Below, one piece after another: positions 1-8,810 of a stretch of DNA of 64,000 bases (positions are counted from its first letter, which is position 1; each line of letters opens with the position of its first letter). The notes beneath the pieces are model-generated. The model did not search any database and was not told the DNA's origin. It saw only the letters and a program-made list of their open reading frames with translations. Source of the stretch: Euzebyella marina (lineage in GTDB: Bacteria > Bacteroidota > Bacteroidia > Flavobacteriales > Flavobacteriaceae). A program made the translations under genes and the position numbers. The stretch spans positions 1,860,001 through 1,924,000 of the forward strand of contig NZ_JACYFK010000001.1 of the NCBI RefSeq assembly GCF_014855515.1. The letters run 5' to 3'.

Positions 1-515
1 CTACTTTGGTCGGTGACTTGGTTCTTCGCACCAATGCGGAATTCGGATTCTTGGGTAATTACAATAATGACGTAGGTGATGTGCCTTTCGAGCGATTCTT
101 TGTAGGAGGTGATGGTTTAGGTAACTTTACTTTAGATGGTCGAGATGTGGTACAGCTTAGGGGATATGAAAACCAGTCAATTACCCCGGTAAGTGAATTG
201 ACCGGTACCCAAGAAGGTGGTTTGATCTATAATAAATTTTCATTGGAACTTCGATATCCATTGACCTTAAAACCTTCAGCTTCCATTTATGGGCTAGCTT
301 TTTTAGAAGGAGGTAATGCTTTCAACAATTTTCAGGAGTTTAATCCGTTTCAAATAAAACGATCGGCCGGAGTGGGGCTACGCATATTTATGCCGGCGTT
401 TGGTTTATTGGGAATCGATTTTGGTTACGGGTTTGATGAAGACCTTAGACCATCATCAATTGGCAACGGACCTAGCGGATGGCAAACACACTTCATAATC
501 GGCCAGCAGTTTTAA
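1..515 (+). CDS. bamA: Outer membrane protein assembly factor BamA, C-terminal part (5' end cut by the window)
   Basis: The frame is open from the left edge, so only about the last 170 residues are present. They look like the end of an Omp85 beta-barrel: an RGYE motif matching the conserved (V/L)RGF/Y loop, then alternating strands, the segment GVGLRIFMPAFGLLGIDFGY typical of the last strands of bacteroidal BamA, and a terminal phenylalanine. BamA inserts beta-barrel proteins into the outer membrane. The two genes downstream on the same strand are OmpH/Skp-like periplasmic chaperones, the usual bamA neighbours, which supports the call. The POTRA domains would lie upstream of the window. A TamA-like relative is the main alternative, but the skp context favours BamA. 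Confidence 0.88.
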   Translation, partial: TLVGDLVLRTNAEFGFLGNYNNDVGDVPFERFFVGGDGLGNFTLDGRDVVQLRGYENQSITPVSELTGTQEGGLIYNKFSLELRYPLTLKPSASIYGLAFLEGGNAFNNFQEFNPFQIKRSAGVGLRIFMPAFGLLGIDFGYGFDEDLRPSSIGNGPSGWQTHFIIGQQF

Positions 516-560
516 TATGAGATCGTGAAATAGCTAAAACATTCATTTTAAAAGTTTTAG

Positions 561-568
561 TAATTTTG
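561..568 (+). promoter_or_regulatory. Candidate -7 box (TAATTTTG) for the first ompH gene
   Basis: TAATTTTG fits the Bacteroidota -7 consensus TAnnTTTG and lies 36 bases before the ATG at 605. No clear -33 TTTG is seen at the usual distance. It also argues against a start at 566, which would fall inside the box. Confidence 0.45.
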
Positions 569-604
569 GCACGATATTTTCTACTGGATAAAACGATTAA
601 AGTA

Positions 605-1438
605 ATGAAAACTAAATCAAACGTTCTTTTAGTACTGGCCGTAACCTTGTTCTCAGCCATTACTTACGCCCAAAGAGGGGTGAGAATTGCTTACGTTGAC
701 ATGGAATATATCTTGGAGAACGTAGAGGAATACCGAGAGGCAACCGAACAACTGGCCAATAAAGTTGAAAAATGGAAGGTCGAGGTTGAACAGAAGCAAA
801 GTCAGGTCGAACAGATGAAAAAAGACTTGATGGCCGAAAGAGTATTATTGACCGATGAGTTGATTTCCGAAAGAGAAGAAGAGATACAGATTCTTGAAAA
901 GGAGACGGTGGAGTATCAGCAGAACAGGTTCGGTCCGCAAGGTGATTTGGTGCTTCAGAAAAGGCAGTTGATTCAGCCTATTCAAGACCAAGTCTTCAAT
1001 GAGGTTCAGAAGATCGGAGCGAATAAAAAGTATGATTTTATTTTTGATAAATCTGCGGATGTCGTAATGTTGTACTCCGAAAATCGGCACGATATCAGCG
1101 ATTTAGTCTTGAGGGGCATTGCACGAACCAGAAGGGTTAGCAAGCCGACCAAGAAAGAGGTCAGAAGTAGAATCGAAGATTTTGAAGATGGCGAGCCAGA
1201 GGAAGAAGAAATAAGCGATGCTCTCAAAGAGCGTCAAGAGAGAGCGGCTCAAGCACAGGAAGCTAGGGAGAAAACAGCGGACGAAAGACGCGCAGAGCAA
1301 CTGAAATTGCGAGAAGAGCGGAAGAAGGCTTACGAAGAAAGACGTAAGAAGCTGTTAGAGGAAAGAGAGGCCAAAAGAAAGGCCAAGTTGGAAGAAAGAG
1401 AGCAGCAAGGCGAAGAAGATAGTACAGAGAATAAATAA
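605..1438 (+). CDS. OmpH/Skp family periplasmic chaperone with long charged C-terminal tail
   Basis: The product is 277 residues. The ATG at 605 is preferred because it begins a clear signal peptide (MKTKSNVLLVLAVTLFSAI, cleavage near YAQ); the frame stays open upstream to 566, but those extra residues precede the signal sequence. The mature part begins RGVRIAYVDMEYILE, the standard OmpH start, followed by a coiled-coil hairpin and the returning strand near KYDFIFDKSADVVMLY. In the family this protein binds unfolded outer-membrane proteins in the periplasm. From about residue 190 to the end there is a low-complexity coiled coil rich in E, R and K that normal Skp (about 160 residues) and the paralogue downstream lack. 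It lies between bamA and a second ompH gene. Confidence 0.9.
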   Translation: MKTKSNVLLVLAVTLFSAITYAQRGVRIAYVDMEYILENVEEYREATEQLANKVEKWKVEVEQKQSQVEQMKKDLMAERVLLTDELISEREEEIQILEKETVEYQQNRFGPQGDLVLQKRQLIQPIQDQVFNEVQKIGANKKYDFIFDKSADVVMLYSENRHDISDLVLRGIARTRRVSKPTKKEVRSRIEDFEDGEPEEEEISDALKERQERAAQAQEAREKTADERRAEQLKLREERKKAYEERRKKLLEEREAKRKAKLEEREQQGEEDSTENK

Positions 1439-1557
1439 TAGTTTATGCCCAGTTTGTCACAACTTTGAGTGATTGTGTAAACAAGAGGTCGAGAATTTTA
1501 TATAGAAGTAAAATAACCATAAATTAACACTCAAATATTTTAACTAGAATCAGTATC

Positions 1558-2067
1558 ATGAAAAACGTAAAGAAAATAGCAGTAGCTATTGTATTGTTTG
1601 TAGCATTTACCGGGTTTGTCAACGCACAAAGCAAAGTGGCCCATATAGATGTTACTCAATTGTTGAGCGCAATGCCGGAGATGAAAGCTGCTGAGGCTGA
1701 ACTCAAGAAACTTTCCGAGACTTACAACGCCGATATTGAAAGCAGTGTAACAGAGCTTAGAAATAAGTATACACAGTACGAAAATGAGGCATCTGCAAAG
1801 ACACCAGAAGAAAACGAAAAGAGAGCCCAAGAACTTCAAGGGGTTCAAAAGAATATAGGTGAGGCCCAACAAGCTGCACAAAGAGAACTTCAAAAGAAGC
1901 AACAAGAATTGTTTGCCCCAATTTCTGATAAAGCAAAAGCTGCCATTGAAAAGGTTGCAAACGCCCAAGGCTTTGATTATGTAATCGATGCACAAGCGGG
2001 AGGCGGACTTATCGTAGCTAAGGGTAAGGATCTTTTGGCCGATGTAAAAAAGGAACTAGGTATTTAA
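1558..2067 (+). CDS. OmpH/Skp family periplasmic chaperone
   Basis: The 169-residue product has a signal peptide (MKNVKKIAVAIVLFVAF, cleavage near VNAQ) followed by SKVAHIDVTQLLSAMPEMK, the OmpH N-terminal strand. A central alpha-helical coiled-coil hairpin rich in Q, E and K follows, then GFDYVIDAQAGGGLIVAKG, the C-terminal strand of the trimeric body. Length is normal for Skp. It is the second of two tandem ompH genes after bamA and is probably co-expressed with them. Its role is to keep outer-membrane proteins soluble on the way to the BAM complex. A hairpin terminator lies 18 bases after the stop. Confidence 0.92.
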   Translation: MKNVKKIAVAIVLFVAFTGFVNAQSKVAHIDVTQLLSAMPEMKAAEAELKKLSETYNADIESSVTELRNKYTQYENEASAKTPEENEKRAQELQGVQKNIGEAQQAAQRELQKKQQELFAPISDKAKAAIEKVANAQGFDYVIDAQAGGGLIVAKGKDLLADVKKELGI

Positions 2068-2083
2068 TTGGAACTCTATACCT

Positions 2084-2115
2084 AAAAAAAGCCCGCTATT
2101 AAGCGGGCTTTTTTT
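2084..2115 (+). terminator. Rho-independent terminator after bamA-ompH-ompH
   Basis: A perfect stem GCCCGCT / AGCGGGC (2091-2097 with 2102-2108) with an ATTA loop is followed by a run of T and preceded by a run of A. It can therefore act in both directions, and it sits between the converging ompH and glycosyltransferase genes. Confidence 0.92.
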
Positions 2116-2116
2116 G

Positions 2117-2971
2117 TTAACCGATTAATTTTTTTTTAATGTTCTGCCATCTCAATTGTCTGATGAACTTTCCTTCTTTCTCAGTTACCAAAAATGGTTT
2201 TTTCTCTTTCTGTGCTTCCAGATAGCCATACAGATTATCCATGACGGCTTGAGGCTTCCTTTGTTTCAAGGCCATTTTTAAGGAGGCGATAAGGCTAATG
2301 GCCAGGCCGTAGCGCATGGTGTACATCGCTTTGCCCTGTAGTAGTTTCGCTTTAGCATTGTACGCCCCGCCAGTAGGCCTTAAATGCTTCACTTTAAGAT
2401 AATCATCCGTATATACTTCGAAACCGTGAAAAGCGGCCAACAACTCATCTACGGTATCCCATCCCATAGCACAGCGCAGCCCGCCAATAGCTTTATAGCA
2501 AGATTTAGAATAGGCTTTAAAAGCTCCCCTCACATGTTTTTTATCCATCGGGTGGTTCAATGCCCATTTTCCGTTGGCATCTTGCTCATAAACAAAGCCA
2601 CCGGCAATACCCACATTTGGTTGCCCCTTGAATATGTAAGCAATTTTCTCAAAGTAATTGTCGGGAAGAATGACATCGGCATCTAACTTTACTATAAAAT
2701 CATAATCATCATCCAAGAAGGCTAGTCCCTTTTGAAAAGCATTTACCACCTTGCTTCCAGGCATATGCTCGTTAGATGATTGTGTATTGAGTTTTTGAAA
2801 AATGGGGCTAAGCTCTATGAACTGATCAATAATCTGCTCAGTGCTGTCCGTAGAATTATCATTGACAAGTACGACTTGAGATGGCAAAAGAGATTGTCTT
2901 AATACCGAGGTTAGGGTATCATTTAAAAAGTCTTCTTCGTTGTGAGCCGGTATTACTATGTAATATCTCAT
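2117..2971 (-). CDS. Family 2 glycosyltransferase
   Basis: The 284-residue product is a GT-A fold inverting glycosyltransferase. It opens with MRYYIVIPAHNEEDFL, followed by VVLVNDNSTDST (nucleotide-sugar binding), then FIVKLDADVILP, where DAD is the metal-binding DxD motif. No transmembrane segment is evident, so it is probably cytoplasmic or membrane-associated. The Met at 2971 is chosen over one at 3007 because the conserved first strand starts immediately after it. The methyltransferase gene ends at 3014, 42 bases upstream on the same strand, so the two probably form an operon. The sugar and acceptor cannot be told from sequence. Confidence 0.87.
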   Translation of the reverse strand: MRYYIVIPAHNEEDFLNDTLTSVLRQSLLPSQVVLVNDNSTDSTEQIIDQFIELSPIFQKLNTQSSNEHMPGSKVVNAFQKGLAFLDDDYDFIVKLDADVILPDNYFEKIAYIFKGQPNVGIAGGFVYEQDANGKWALNHPMDKKHVRGAFKAYSKSCYKAIGGLRCAMGWDTVDELLAAFHGFEVYTDDYLKVKHLRPTGGAYNAKAKLLQGKAMYTMRYGLAISLIASLKMALKQRKPQAVMDNLYGYLEAQKEKKPFLVTEKEGKFIRQLRWQNIKKKLIG

Positions 2972-3013
2972 TACTTGGCATTGTAGGTTGCTATAAGATA
3001 GCAACATGATATG

Positions 3014-3541
3014 TTAGCTTTCTTTCTTTTCGGCGTATACGATGTAATAGCGAGGGGTAAAACTTCTCAATAAGGGGCGAAGGCCTATTTTTTTTACTGG
3101 ATTGGTCCATTTTTCACGAGCCTTTATTTCCCACCCCGCTTTTTCCAATAGCCAATCGAACTGCCAGTCTTCAAACTCATGGTAATGCCTGTCCCAAACA
3201 TCGGTTTTAGACCGATAGGCAGGTGAAAACCATAATTTGAGGGGAATGCTCGCCACTAACTTTTTTGCCTTTATTTCACGAAGTACATTAAACGGTGCCA
3301 AGAGATGTTCAAAAATCTCGAAGGCCGTAACTACCTCAGAGGCTGAATTTAATACGGAATCAAACACTAAGTCCAAATCCTCTCCTTGCGTGTTTTCAAC
3401 CTGATAACCTTCCTTAACCATAATTTCCGAAAAGGGATTTTTCACTCCTAAATCGAGTACGGATTCATCAGTGCTAATATGCTTTTTTAGAAAGGATAAC
3501 GTATTTTGAAAGCGTTTGCTTGGGTATGAGTTCTCGTACAT
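3014..3541 (-). CDS. Class I SAM-dependent methyltransferase
   Basis: The 175-residue product has ESVLDLGVKNPFSEIM near its N-terminus, a variant of the glycine-rich SAM-binding motif I, and EVVTAFEIFEHLLAPFNVL, matching motif II/III of the Methyltransf_11/23 group (the E-x-x-E-H element). It is shorter than average, with a divergent motif I in which the usual GxGxG is reduced. It is the first gene of a probable two-gene operon with the glycosyltransferase at 2117-2971, so the substrate may be a glycan or lipid-linked sugar; that is inference only. Confidence 0.72.
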   Translation of the reverse strand: MYENSYPSKRFQNTLSFLKKHISTDESVLDLGVKNPFSEIMVKEGYQVENTQGEDLDLVFDSVLNSASEVVTAFEIFEHLLAPFNVLREIKAKKLVASIPLKLWFSPAYRSKTDVWDRHYHEFEDWQFDWLLEKAGWEIKAREKWTNPVKKIGLRPLLRSFTPRYYIVYAEKKES

Positions 3542-3594
3542 CGATTAAAGATTCAACTTTTGATTACCTAGGTGTTGTTCAATAAGATAAATTT

Positions 3595-3602
3595 CAAATA
3601 TA
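3595..3602 (-). promoter_or_regulatory. Candidate -7 box (TATATTTG) for the methyltransferase-glycosyltransferase operon
   Basis: On the minus strand TATATTTG matches TAnnTTTG exactly and lies 53 bases before the methyltransferase ATG at 3541. No good -33 element was seen. Confidence 0.5.
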
Positions 3603-3673
3603 ATAACATGGGGCGTAAATCTTAAAACGACCTATTTTTAGTTACCAACCGTTATGGTGCAATTCCCTTGAAT

Positions 3674-6526
3674 TTATTCTGCTTCTGCATACGCTTCTAT
3701 TGGCGCGCAAGTACATATCAAATTACGGTCACCATATGCATCGTCTACTCTTCGAACGGTCGGCCAAAACTTATTATCCTTTAAGTAATCTAATGGGTAG
3801 GCGGCCTGTTTTCTACTGTACCCATAAGGCCATTCGTCATCGGTCACCAAGTCTAAGGTATGTGGCGCGTTTTTCAATAAGTTATCAGTATCGTCGGAAG
3901 ATGATGCATCTATCTCTTCTCTAATCGAAAGCATTGCATTACAGAATCTGTCCAGTTCTGATAGGCTTTCACTCTCTGTAGGCTCAATCATAATAGTTCC
4001 TGCCACCGGAAATGATACGGTAGGTGCGTGAAAACCGTAGTCCATCAATCTTTTGGCTATATCAACAACTTCAATTCCATTCTTTTTGAAAGGTCTGCAA
4101 TCGACAATCATCTCATGGGCCGCACGACCTCTTTCTCCTGTATAGAGAACTTCGAACTTGCCGCTCAACCTATTTTTAATATAGTTCGCATTTAAAATGG
4201 CGATTTCCGTTGAGTGTCTTAGTCCTGACTCTCCTAGCATTTTAATATATCCGTAGGAAATCAAACAAACCAATGAACTGCCCCAGGGAGCGGCTGAAAT
4301 GGCTTTAATGGCTTTTTCTCCGCCACTTTTAATCAATGGGTTACCGGGTAAAAATGGTGCCAGTTGTTCTGCTACGCAGATAGGACCGACACCGGGTCCG
4401 CCGCCGCCGTGCGGTATAGCAAAGGTTTTGTGTAGATTGAGATGACAAACATCGGCACCAATCGTTGCCGGGTTGGTAAGACCCACCTGGGCATTCATAT
4501 TGGCACCATCCATATAAACCTGACCTCCGTGGTCATGAATCATCTGGGTAATTTGTTTGATGGAAGATTCAAAAACACCATGTGTCGATGGATAGGTAAC
4601 CATTAAGGCGGCCAGATGATCACTATGTTTTTCTACCTTGGCCTGAAGGTCTTCTACATCAATATTACCCCTCTCATCTGTTTTGGTTACGACTACCTGC
4701 ATACCGGCCATCACTGCCGAGGCCGGATTGGTGCCGTGTGCGGAAGAAGGAATCAAGCAAATGTTTCTATGCCCTTCGTTATTTGACTCATGGTAAGCCC
4801 TAATGGCCATCAAACCTGCATACTCACCTTGGGCACCAGAATTTGGTTGTAACGACGTTGCCGCAAAACCTGTAATTGTCGAAAGATCATTTTCTAATTC
4901 TTTAAGAATGGTTTGATAACCTTCCGCCTGATCTACAGGAACAAAAGGGTGAATGTTGGCCCATCTTGGCATACTCAAAGGAAGCATTTCTGAGGCGGCA
5001 TTTAATTTCATTGTACAACTGCCGAGAGAAATCATCGAGTGGTTGAGAGAAAGGTCTTTACGCTCTAATTTCTTGATATAGCGCATAAGTTCAGTCTCAG
5101 AGTGGTAAGAGTTGAAAACGCTGTTGTCTAGATAGCTTGAGCTGCGCTGCAAAGATTCCGGTATTGCATTTTCGCCCGATAGACCAGTAATGGGACTAAA
5201 ATCTTTGTTTAAGGTCTTCGCGAAAATTCCTAAAATTTGATTGACATCATTGATGGAAGTTGCCTCATTTACAGCAATAGAAACCGATTCTTCATCAACA
5301 TACCAAAAGTTGACCTCGTTTTGCTCGGCAATCGGTCTAAGCTTTTTAGTGTCGATTTTAACACTAACGGTATCAAAGAAGAAATCATTGGTCTGCTCTA
5401 GCCCTAGCTTTTCAAGTTCGTTTGATAGTGTTTTTGCCGTTGAATGAACTTTTTTGCCAATATAACGAAGGCCCTTAGGGCCATGATAAACTGCGTACAT
5501 ACCGGCCATAACCGCCAAGAGAACTTGGGCCGTACAAATGTTTGAAGTGGCCTTATCACGTTTTATGTGCTGTTCCCTGGTTTGAAGGGCCATTCGTAAA
5601 GCAGGCTTGCCATCAATATCTTTAGTGACGCCGATAATTCGCCCGGGTATATTTCTTTTGTATTCTTCCTTAGTGGCGAAATAGGCGGCATGCGGACCGC
5701 CGTATCCCAAGGGAATGCCAAAACGTTGTGTGGTGCCCACCACCACGTCGGCACCTGCTTCACCCGGAGGGGTTAAAAGGGTTAGACTTAAAAGGTCGGC
5801 GGCTACAGCAACTTTGATTTCGTGGTCTTTTGCTCTTGATATAAAGGGGAAGAGGTCGGTTAACCTTCCGAATTTTCCGGGATATTGTAAAATCGCACCG
5901 TAATATTCTCCGTTAAACTCAAATTCTTCGTGATTACCGACTTCAAGTATAATTCCCAAAGGTTTAGAGCGGGTTTCGAGCAACGCCAAGGTTTGGGGCA
6001 GTACTTCTTCGGAAACAAAGAACTTGTTAACGTTATTTTTTTTCTGCTCACGGCTGCGTACATCAAAAAGCATTGTCATAGCTTCAGCGGCCGCAGTACT
6101 TTCATCTAAAAGAGAGGCATTGGCCAAAGGCATTCCGGTAAGGTCACTTACTACGGTTTGAAAATTCAGCAAAGCTTCCAAGCGTCCTTGGGCAATTTCA
6201 GCTTGGTACGGGGTGTATGCAGTATACCAACCTGGGTTCTCAAGAATATTTCTCTTGATTACCGAAGGGGTGAGGCTTTCGTGGTATCCAAGGCCGATAT
6301 AACTTCTAAATAACTTATTTTTCTCAGATAGCTCTTGCATGTGGGCAAGAAATTTATGTTCGCTCATGGGCGAATTGAGACCTAATGGTTTCTTCAAACG
6401 AATATCATCAGGAAGAGTCTCATAAATCAATTCATCCAAGGTTTCGGTACCTACCGTTTTCAACATATGTTCAAGGTCTCTTTCCTTGATTCCGATGTGT
6501 CTTGACGCAAAAATATCTGTCTTCAT
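3674..6526 (-). CDS. gcvP: Glycine dehydrogenase (aminomethyl-transferring), P-protein of the glycine cleavage system
   Basis: The 950-residue product is the homodimeric full-length P-protein, with both halves in one chain. It decarboxylates glycine and passes the aminomethyl group to the lipoyl arm of the H-protein. The N-terminus [13 protein letters not shown] and the PLP segment [15 protein letters not shown] are diagnostic; the Schiff-base lysine is K700. The frame extends to a Met at 6568, but that lies upstream of a TAGTTTTG box at 6554-6547, so the start at 6526 is preferred and gives the normal family length. gcvT and gcvH are not in the window; the gene seems to be a single transcription unit. 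Confidence 0.97.
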   Translation of the reverse strand: MKTDIFASRHIGIKERDLEHMLKTVGTETLDELIYETLPDDIRLKKPLGLNSPMSEHKFLAHMQELSEKNKLFRSYIGLGYHESLTPSVIKRNILENPGWYTAYTPYQAEIAQGRLEALLNFQTVVSDLTGMPLANASLLDESTAAAEAMTMLFDVRSREQKKNNVNKFFVSEEVLPQTLALLETRSKPLGIILEVGNHEEFEFNGEYYGAILQYPGKFGRLTDLFPFISRAKDHEIKVAVAADLLSLTLLTPPGEAGADVVVGTTQRFGIPLGYGGPHAAYFATKEEYKRNIPGRIIGVTKDIDGKPALRMALQTREQHIKRDKATSNICTAQVLLAVMAGMYAVYHGPKGLRYIGKKVHSTAKTLSNELEKLGLEQTNDFFFDTVSVKIDTKKLRPIAEQNEVNFWYVDEESVSIAVNEATSINDVNQILGIFAKTLNKDFSPITGLSGENAIPESLQRSSSYLDNSVFNSYHSETELMRYIKKLERKDLSLNHSMISLGSCTMKLNAASEMLPLSMPRWANIHPFVPVDQAEGYQTILKELENDLSTITGFAATSLQPNSGAQGEYAGLMAIRAYHESNNEGHRNICLIPSSAHGTNPASAVMAGMQVVVTKTDERGNIDVEDLQAKVEKHSDHLAALMVTYPSTHGVFESSIKQITQMIHDHGGQVYMDGANMNAQVGLTNPATIGADVCHLNLHKTFAIPHGGGGPGVGPICVAEQLAPFLPGNPLIKSGGEKAIKAISAAPWGSSLVCLISYGYIKMLGESGLRHSTEIAILNANYIKNRLSGKFEVLYTGERGRAAHEMIVDCRPFKKNGIEVVDIAKRLMDYGFHAPTVSFPVAGTIMIEPTESESLSELDRFCNAMLSIREEIDASSSDDTDNLLKNAPHTLDLVTDDEWPYGYSRKQAAYPLDYLKDNKFWPTVRRVDDAYGDRNLICTCAPIEAYAEAE

Positions 6527-6546
6527 AGCTTGTGATAAAAGATGTG

Positions 6547-6554
6547 CAAAACTA
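6547..6554 (-). promoter_or_regulatory. Candidate -7 box (TAGTTTTG) for gcvP
   Basis: TAGTTTTG on the minus strand ends 20 bases before the gcvP ATG at 6526. It decides the start, because the upstream in-frame Met at 6568 would not be transcribed from here. Confidence 0.5.
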
Positions 6555-6639
6555 GGTATAAATTGCATGAATTTGTGCCATTTGACGATTATAGCCCATA
6601 AAGTTTTTAACCGAAAACCAAGGTTATGAACACTTTGGC

Positions 6640-6647
6640 TACATTTG
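6640..6647 (+). promoter_or_regulatory. Candidate -7 box (TACATTTG) for the UbiA-like gene
   Basis: TACATTTG matches TAnnTTTG and ends 4 bases before the ATG at 6652. The transcript would then begin at or next to the start codon, i.e. be nearly leaderless. Confidence 0.42.
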
Positions 6648-6651
6648 TTTA

Positions 6652-7476
6652 ATGCGGTGGTTGCAAAGGATATTCGATTTTTATCTAGACGCCAGTATTC
6701 ATGTGGCTTTGTCGGTTTTTGCGCTTACCCATATCACAGCGATCAGTCTCAATTTTTCGTTGAACAATCATGTGCCTTGGTTTCTTTTTTTTGGCACTAT
6801 TACTTGCTATAATTTTATGAAATATGGTGTGGAGGCCGAAAAGTATATTTTGGTGGCTAACAGGTACCATAAAAATATTCAGTTTGCCAGTTTTTTAGCT
6901 TTCGCCGCGGCTATTTATCATTTTTACTTTTTGCCCAAAGAATTATGGGTGGCACTCATTGTTTTTCTGATCTTTACTGCGCTATATGCCTTACCAGTTT
7001 TGCCGCATTCTAAAAAGTTACGAAGTTGGGGCGGGCTTAAAATTTTTGTAGTGGCCTTGGTTTGGGCGGGAACCACTGTCATTTTACCTGCGCTGACAGA
7101 AAGCTATATCAATTGGTGGGATGTTGGAATCGAAACGTTAAGGCGCTTTTTATTCGTCTTTATTTTGATGGTGCCATTCGAAATTCGTGACTTGATTTAC
7201 GATTCTCCGGAGTTAAGAACCTTGCCCCAGCGATATGGGGTTGCTAGAACCAAAGTATTAGGGGCCCTTGCCAATATACCACTCTTCTTTTTAGTGCTTT
7301 TTAAAGACCATGTCTCGGTTATAGATGTTACCGCTTCGGGGATACTTTTTTTGGCACTCGGTATGCTAATGTTTATTACGAAAAGGCGACAGAAAAAATA
7401 CTTTGCTTCTTTTTGGGTTGAAGGTATGCCTATAATGTGGTGGGGTCTGTTCTTGATTCTTCAAAAGATTTTTTAA
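6652..7476 (+). CDS. UbiA-like polytopic membrane protein
   Basis: The 274-residue product has about seven to eight hydrophobic segments. A conserved loop ([22 protein letters not shown], residues about 182-203) resembles the second aspartate-rich loop of UbiA prenyltransferases, and [14 protein letters not shown] near residues 49-62 sits where the first N/DxxxD motif is expected, but is degenerate. UbiA enzymes attach prenyl chains to aromatic acceptors at the inner membrane. With the first motif weak, enzymatic activity is uncertain; 'UbiA superfamily, function unknown' is the safest call. It converges on, and overlaps by 4 bases, the small anti-sigma-like gene. Confidence 0.6.
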   Translation: MRWLQRIFDFYLDASIHVALSVFALTHITAISLNFSLNNHVPWFLFFGTITCYNFMKYGVEAEKYILVANRYHKNIQFASFLAFAAAIYHFYFLPKELWVALIVFLIFTALYALPVLPHSKKLRSWGGLKIFVVALVWAGTTVILPALTESYINWWDVGIETLRRFLFVFILMVPFEIRDLIYDSPELRTLPQRYGVARTKVLGALANIPLFFLVLFKDHVSVIDVTASGILFLALGMLMFITKRRQKKYFASFWVEGMPIMWWGLFLILQKIF

Positions 7477-7700
7477 CCTTTTGAATGTAGCTTTTGCTTC
7501 ATCTGTTCTTTTTCTTTCGAAGAAAGACCTTGAAGTTTGGCCTTGTCGCAGAGAGAGGTCAATTTTGAATTCTTCTCGCTGTACTTACAACAGTTTTTAC
7601 AAATGAAAAGATGAAACTTTAACTGTAGCCTTTCAGTAAAAGAGGCTTCTTGATATTGGCTTTTGTTACAAATTATTTCTGCTTTTTCGCAAGATATCAT
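7473..7700 (-). CDS. Small zinc-binding anti-sigma-like protein (ZAS motif)
   Basis: The 75-residue product carries Cys4, His30, Cys34 and Cys37, that is C-x25-H-x3-C-x2-C, the spacing of the zinc site in the ZAS anti-sigma factor RsrA. No transmembrane helix is present, so it is probably soluble. The frame is open upstream to a Met at 7766, but the start at 7700 puts Cys4 in the right place. The gene lies 73 bases downstream of an ECF sigma factor on the same strand, the usual place for a cognate anti-sigma. I recall small homologues being labelled 'glycine dehydrogenase' in databases, which this sequence does not support. The role as regulator is inference. Confidence 0.68.
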   Translation of the reverse strand: MISCEKAEIICNKSQYQEASFTERLQLKFHLFICKNCCKYSEKNSKLTSLCDKAKLQGLSSKEKEQMKQKLHSKG

Positions 7701-7773
7701 TTCGATGATAATTAATTCTTCAAGATAATTACAGTTTGGGCAAAACGGCCGTTGCCGAACATTCATTTCTCAT

Positions 7774-8328
7774 TTAAAACCAAGTTTCATTTAGGCAACC
7801 CATTAAAGCCGTTCTGGCCCTGTGAATCATTACCCAAAGATTAGACGGGTTAATGTCAAGTTCATTACAAATATCTTCAGTACTAATACCTTGAATTGTC
7901 TTCATTGTAAATACTTGAGCTTGCTTGGCGGGTAATTTGGCGATGCAAGACTGTATAGCATTGCCAAGTTCTTCGTTCTCTAGGTCATCGTGCTCAAAAT
8001 TGCTGAAAGGGTCGGCAATTTGCTCTTCAAGCCAATCACCTTCGGCATCGGTTTGGGCACTATAATTGATTTTAACTTCAGCCTTGCCCTTTTTCGAATT
8101 CGACTTGCGATAGTGATCAATTACCTTTCTTTTGAGAATCGCAATCAGCCATGTTCTTTCTGCGGCATCACCCTTATAGTTCTTGGCCGATTTTAAACCT
8201 GCCAAAAAAGTTTCTTGCACCAAATCTTTGGCAATTTCGGCATCTGAGATACGGGAAATTGCATAGTTGAAAAGGTAATCTGCATATGCATCTACCCAAT
8301 TTTCGGGCTGTAAACTATTTTCTGCCAT
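7774..8328 (-). CDS. ECF-type RNA polymerase sigma-70 family sigma factor
   Basis: The 184-residue product has region 2 (ISRISDAEIAKDLVQETF, then a WLIAILKRKVIDHYRK stretch) and region 4 (LPAKQAQVFTMKTIQGIS followed by a helix-turn-helix NELDINPSNLWVMIHRAR). Regions 1 and 3 are absent, as is usual for ECF sigmas. The frame is open to 8418, with Mets at 8418, 8379 and 8328; 8328 is preferred because a TAATTTTG box lies 17 bases upstream. It is followed by the ZAS-like small protein, so the pair is likely a sigma/anti-sigma switch. Target promoters are unknown. Confidence 0.9.
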   Translation of the reverse strand: MAENSLQPENWVDAYADYLFNYAISRISDAEIAKDLVQETFLAGLKSAKNYKGDAAERTWLIAILKRKVIDHYRKSNSKKGKAEVKINYSAQTDAEGDWLEEQIADPFSNFEHDDLENEELGNAIQSCIAKLPAKQAQVFTMKTIQGISTEDICNELDINPSNLWVMIHRARTALMGCLNETWF

Positions 8329-8345
8329 GTTGGTTTCGTGGTCAC

Positions 8346-8353
8346 CAAAATTA
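8346..8353 (-). promoter_or_regulatory. Candidate -7 box (TAATTTTG) for the ECF sigma gene
   Basis: The minus-strand TAATTTTG lies 17 bases before the ATG at 8328 and inside the longer open frame, which argues for the shorter protein. No good -33 element is visible. Confidence 0.4.
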
Positions 8354-8423
8354 CGTGAATTTACATTAACCGACCTCATATGATTTACTTTCGGTACTTT
8401 ATATTTTATTTCGGGCATATTTA

Positions 8424-8431
8424 TATTTTTG
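8424..8431 (+). promoter_or_regulatory. Candidate -7 box (TATTTTTG) for the rhodanese lipoprotein gene
   Basis: TATTTTTG matches TAnnTTTG and ends 16 bases before the ATG at 8448. It is divergent from the sigma-factor promoter about 70 bases away. Confidence 0.42.
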
Positions 8432-8447
8432 AATAAAGTCTTTTGAT

Positions 8448-8810
8448 ATGAAATACATGGTCACCTTTTTGTTTTTGATTACCTGTAATTTGGGCTGCAC
8501 CCAAAGTAACTCGAAACCTATCACAGAACTTTCACAGAAAGATAGAGATTCGGGTATCTTACTTGATGTAAGAACTCCGGAAGAATTTGCCGAGGGTCAT
8601 TTAGATGGTGCCGTAAATCTCAATTGGTTTGAGGACGACTTTAAGGAGAAGGCTACCAAATTGAATAAAAATAAACCCATCTATCTGTATTGCAAGGCCG
8701 GCGGCAGAAGCGCAAAAGCAGCAGAAGCTATGGGAAAAATGGGGTTTGAAGTCGTGAATTTAGAAGGTGGTTACGATGCCTACTTGCAAAGGCAACAATC
8801 CTCAAAGTAG
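8448..8810 (+). CDS. Rhodanese-like domain lipoprotein
   Basis: The 120-residue product begins with a lipoprotein signal peptide; the lipobox is LGC at residues about 15-17, so it should be lipid-anchored in the periplasm. The rest is one rhodanese domain: ILLDVRTPEEFAEGHLDGAVN (CH2A-like element) and the active-site loop YCKAGGRSAKAA with the catalytic cysteine. Rhodaneses carry sulfane sulfur as a persulfide on that cysteine; the acceptor is unknown. The gene ends overlapping the convergent deoxyribonucleotidase gene by 9 bases. Confidence 0.9.
   Translation: MKYMVTFLFLITCNLGCTQSNSKPITELSQKDRDSGILLDVRTPEEFAEGHLDGAVNLNWFEDDFKEKATKLNKNKPIYLYCKAGGRSAKAAEAMGKMGFEVVNLEGGYDAYLQRQQSSK

Noticed and set aside
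2384-2686. 100-codon frame on the plus strand inside the glycosyltransferase gene
   Set aside because: It is antisense to a well-supported gene and has no motif of its own.
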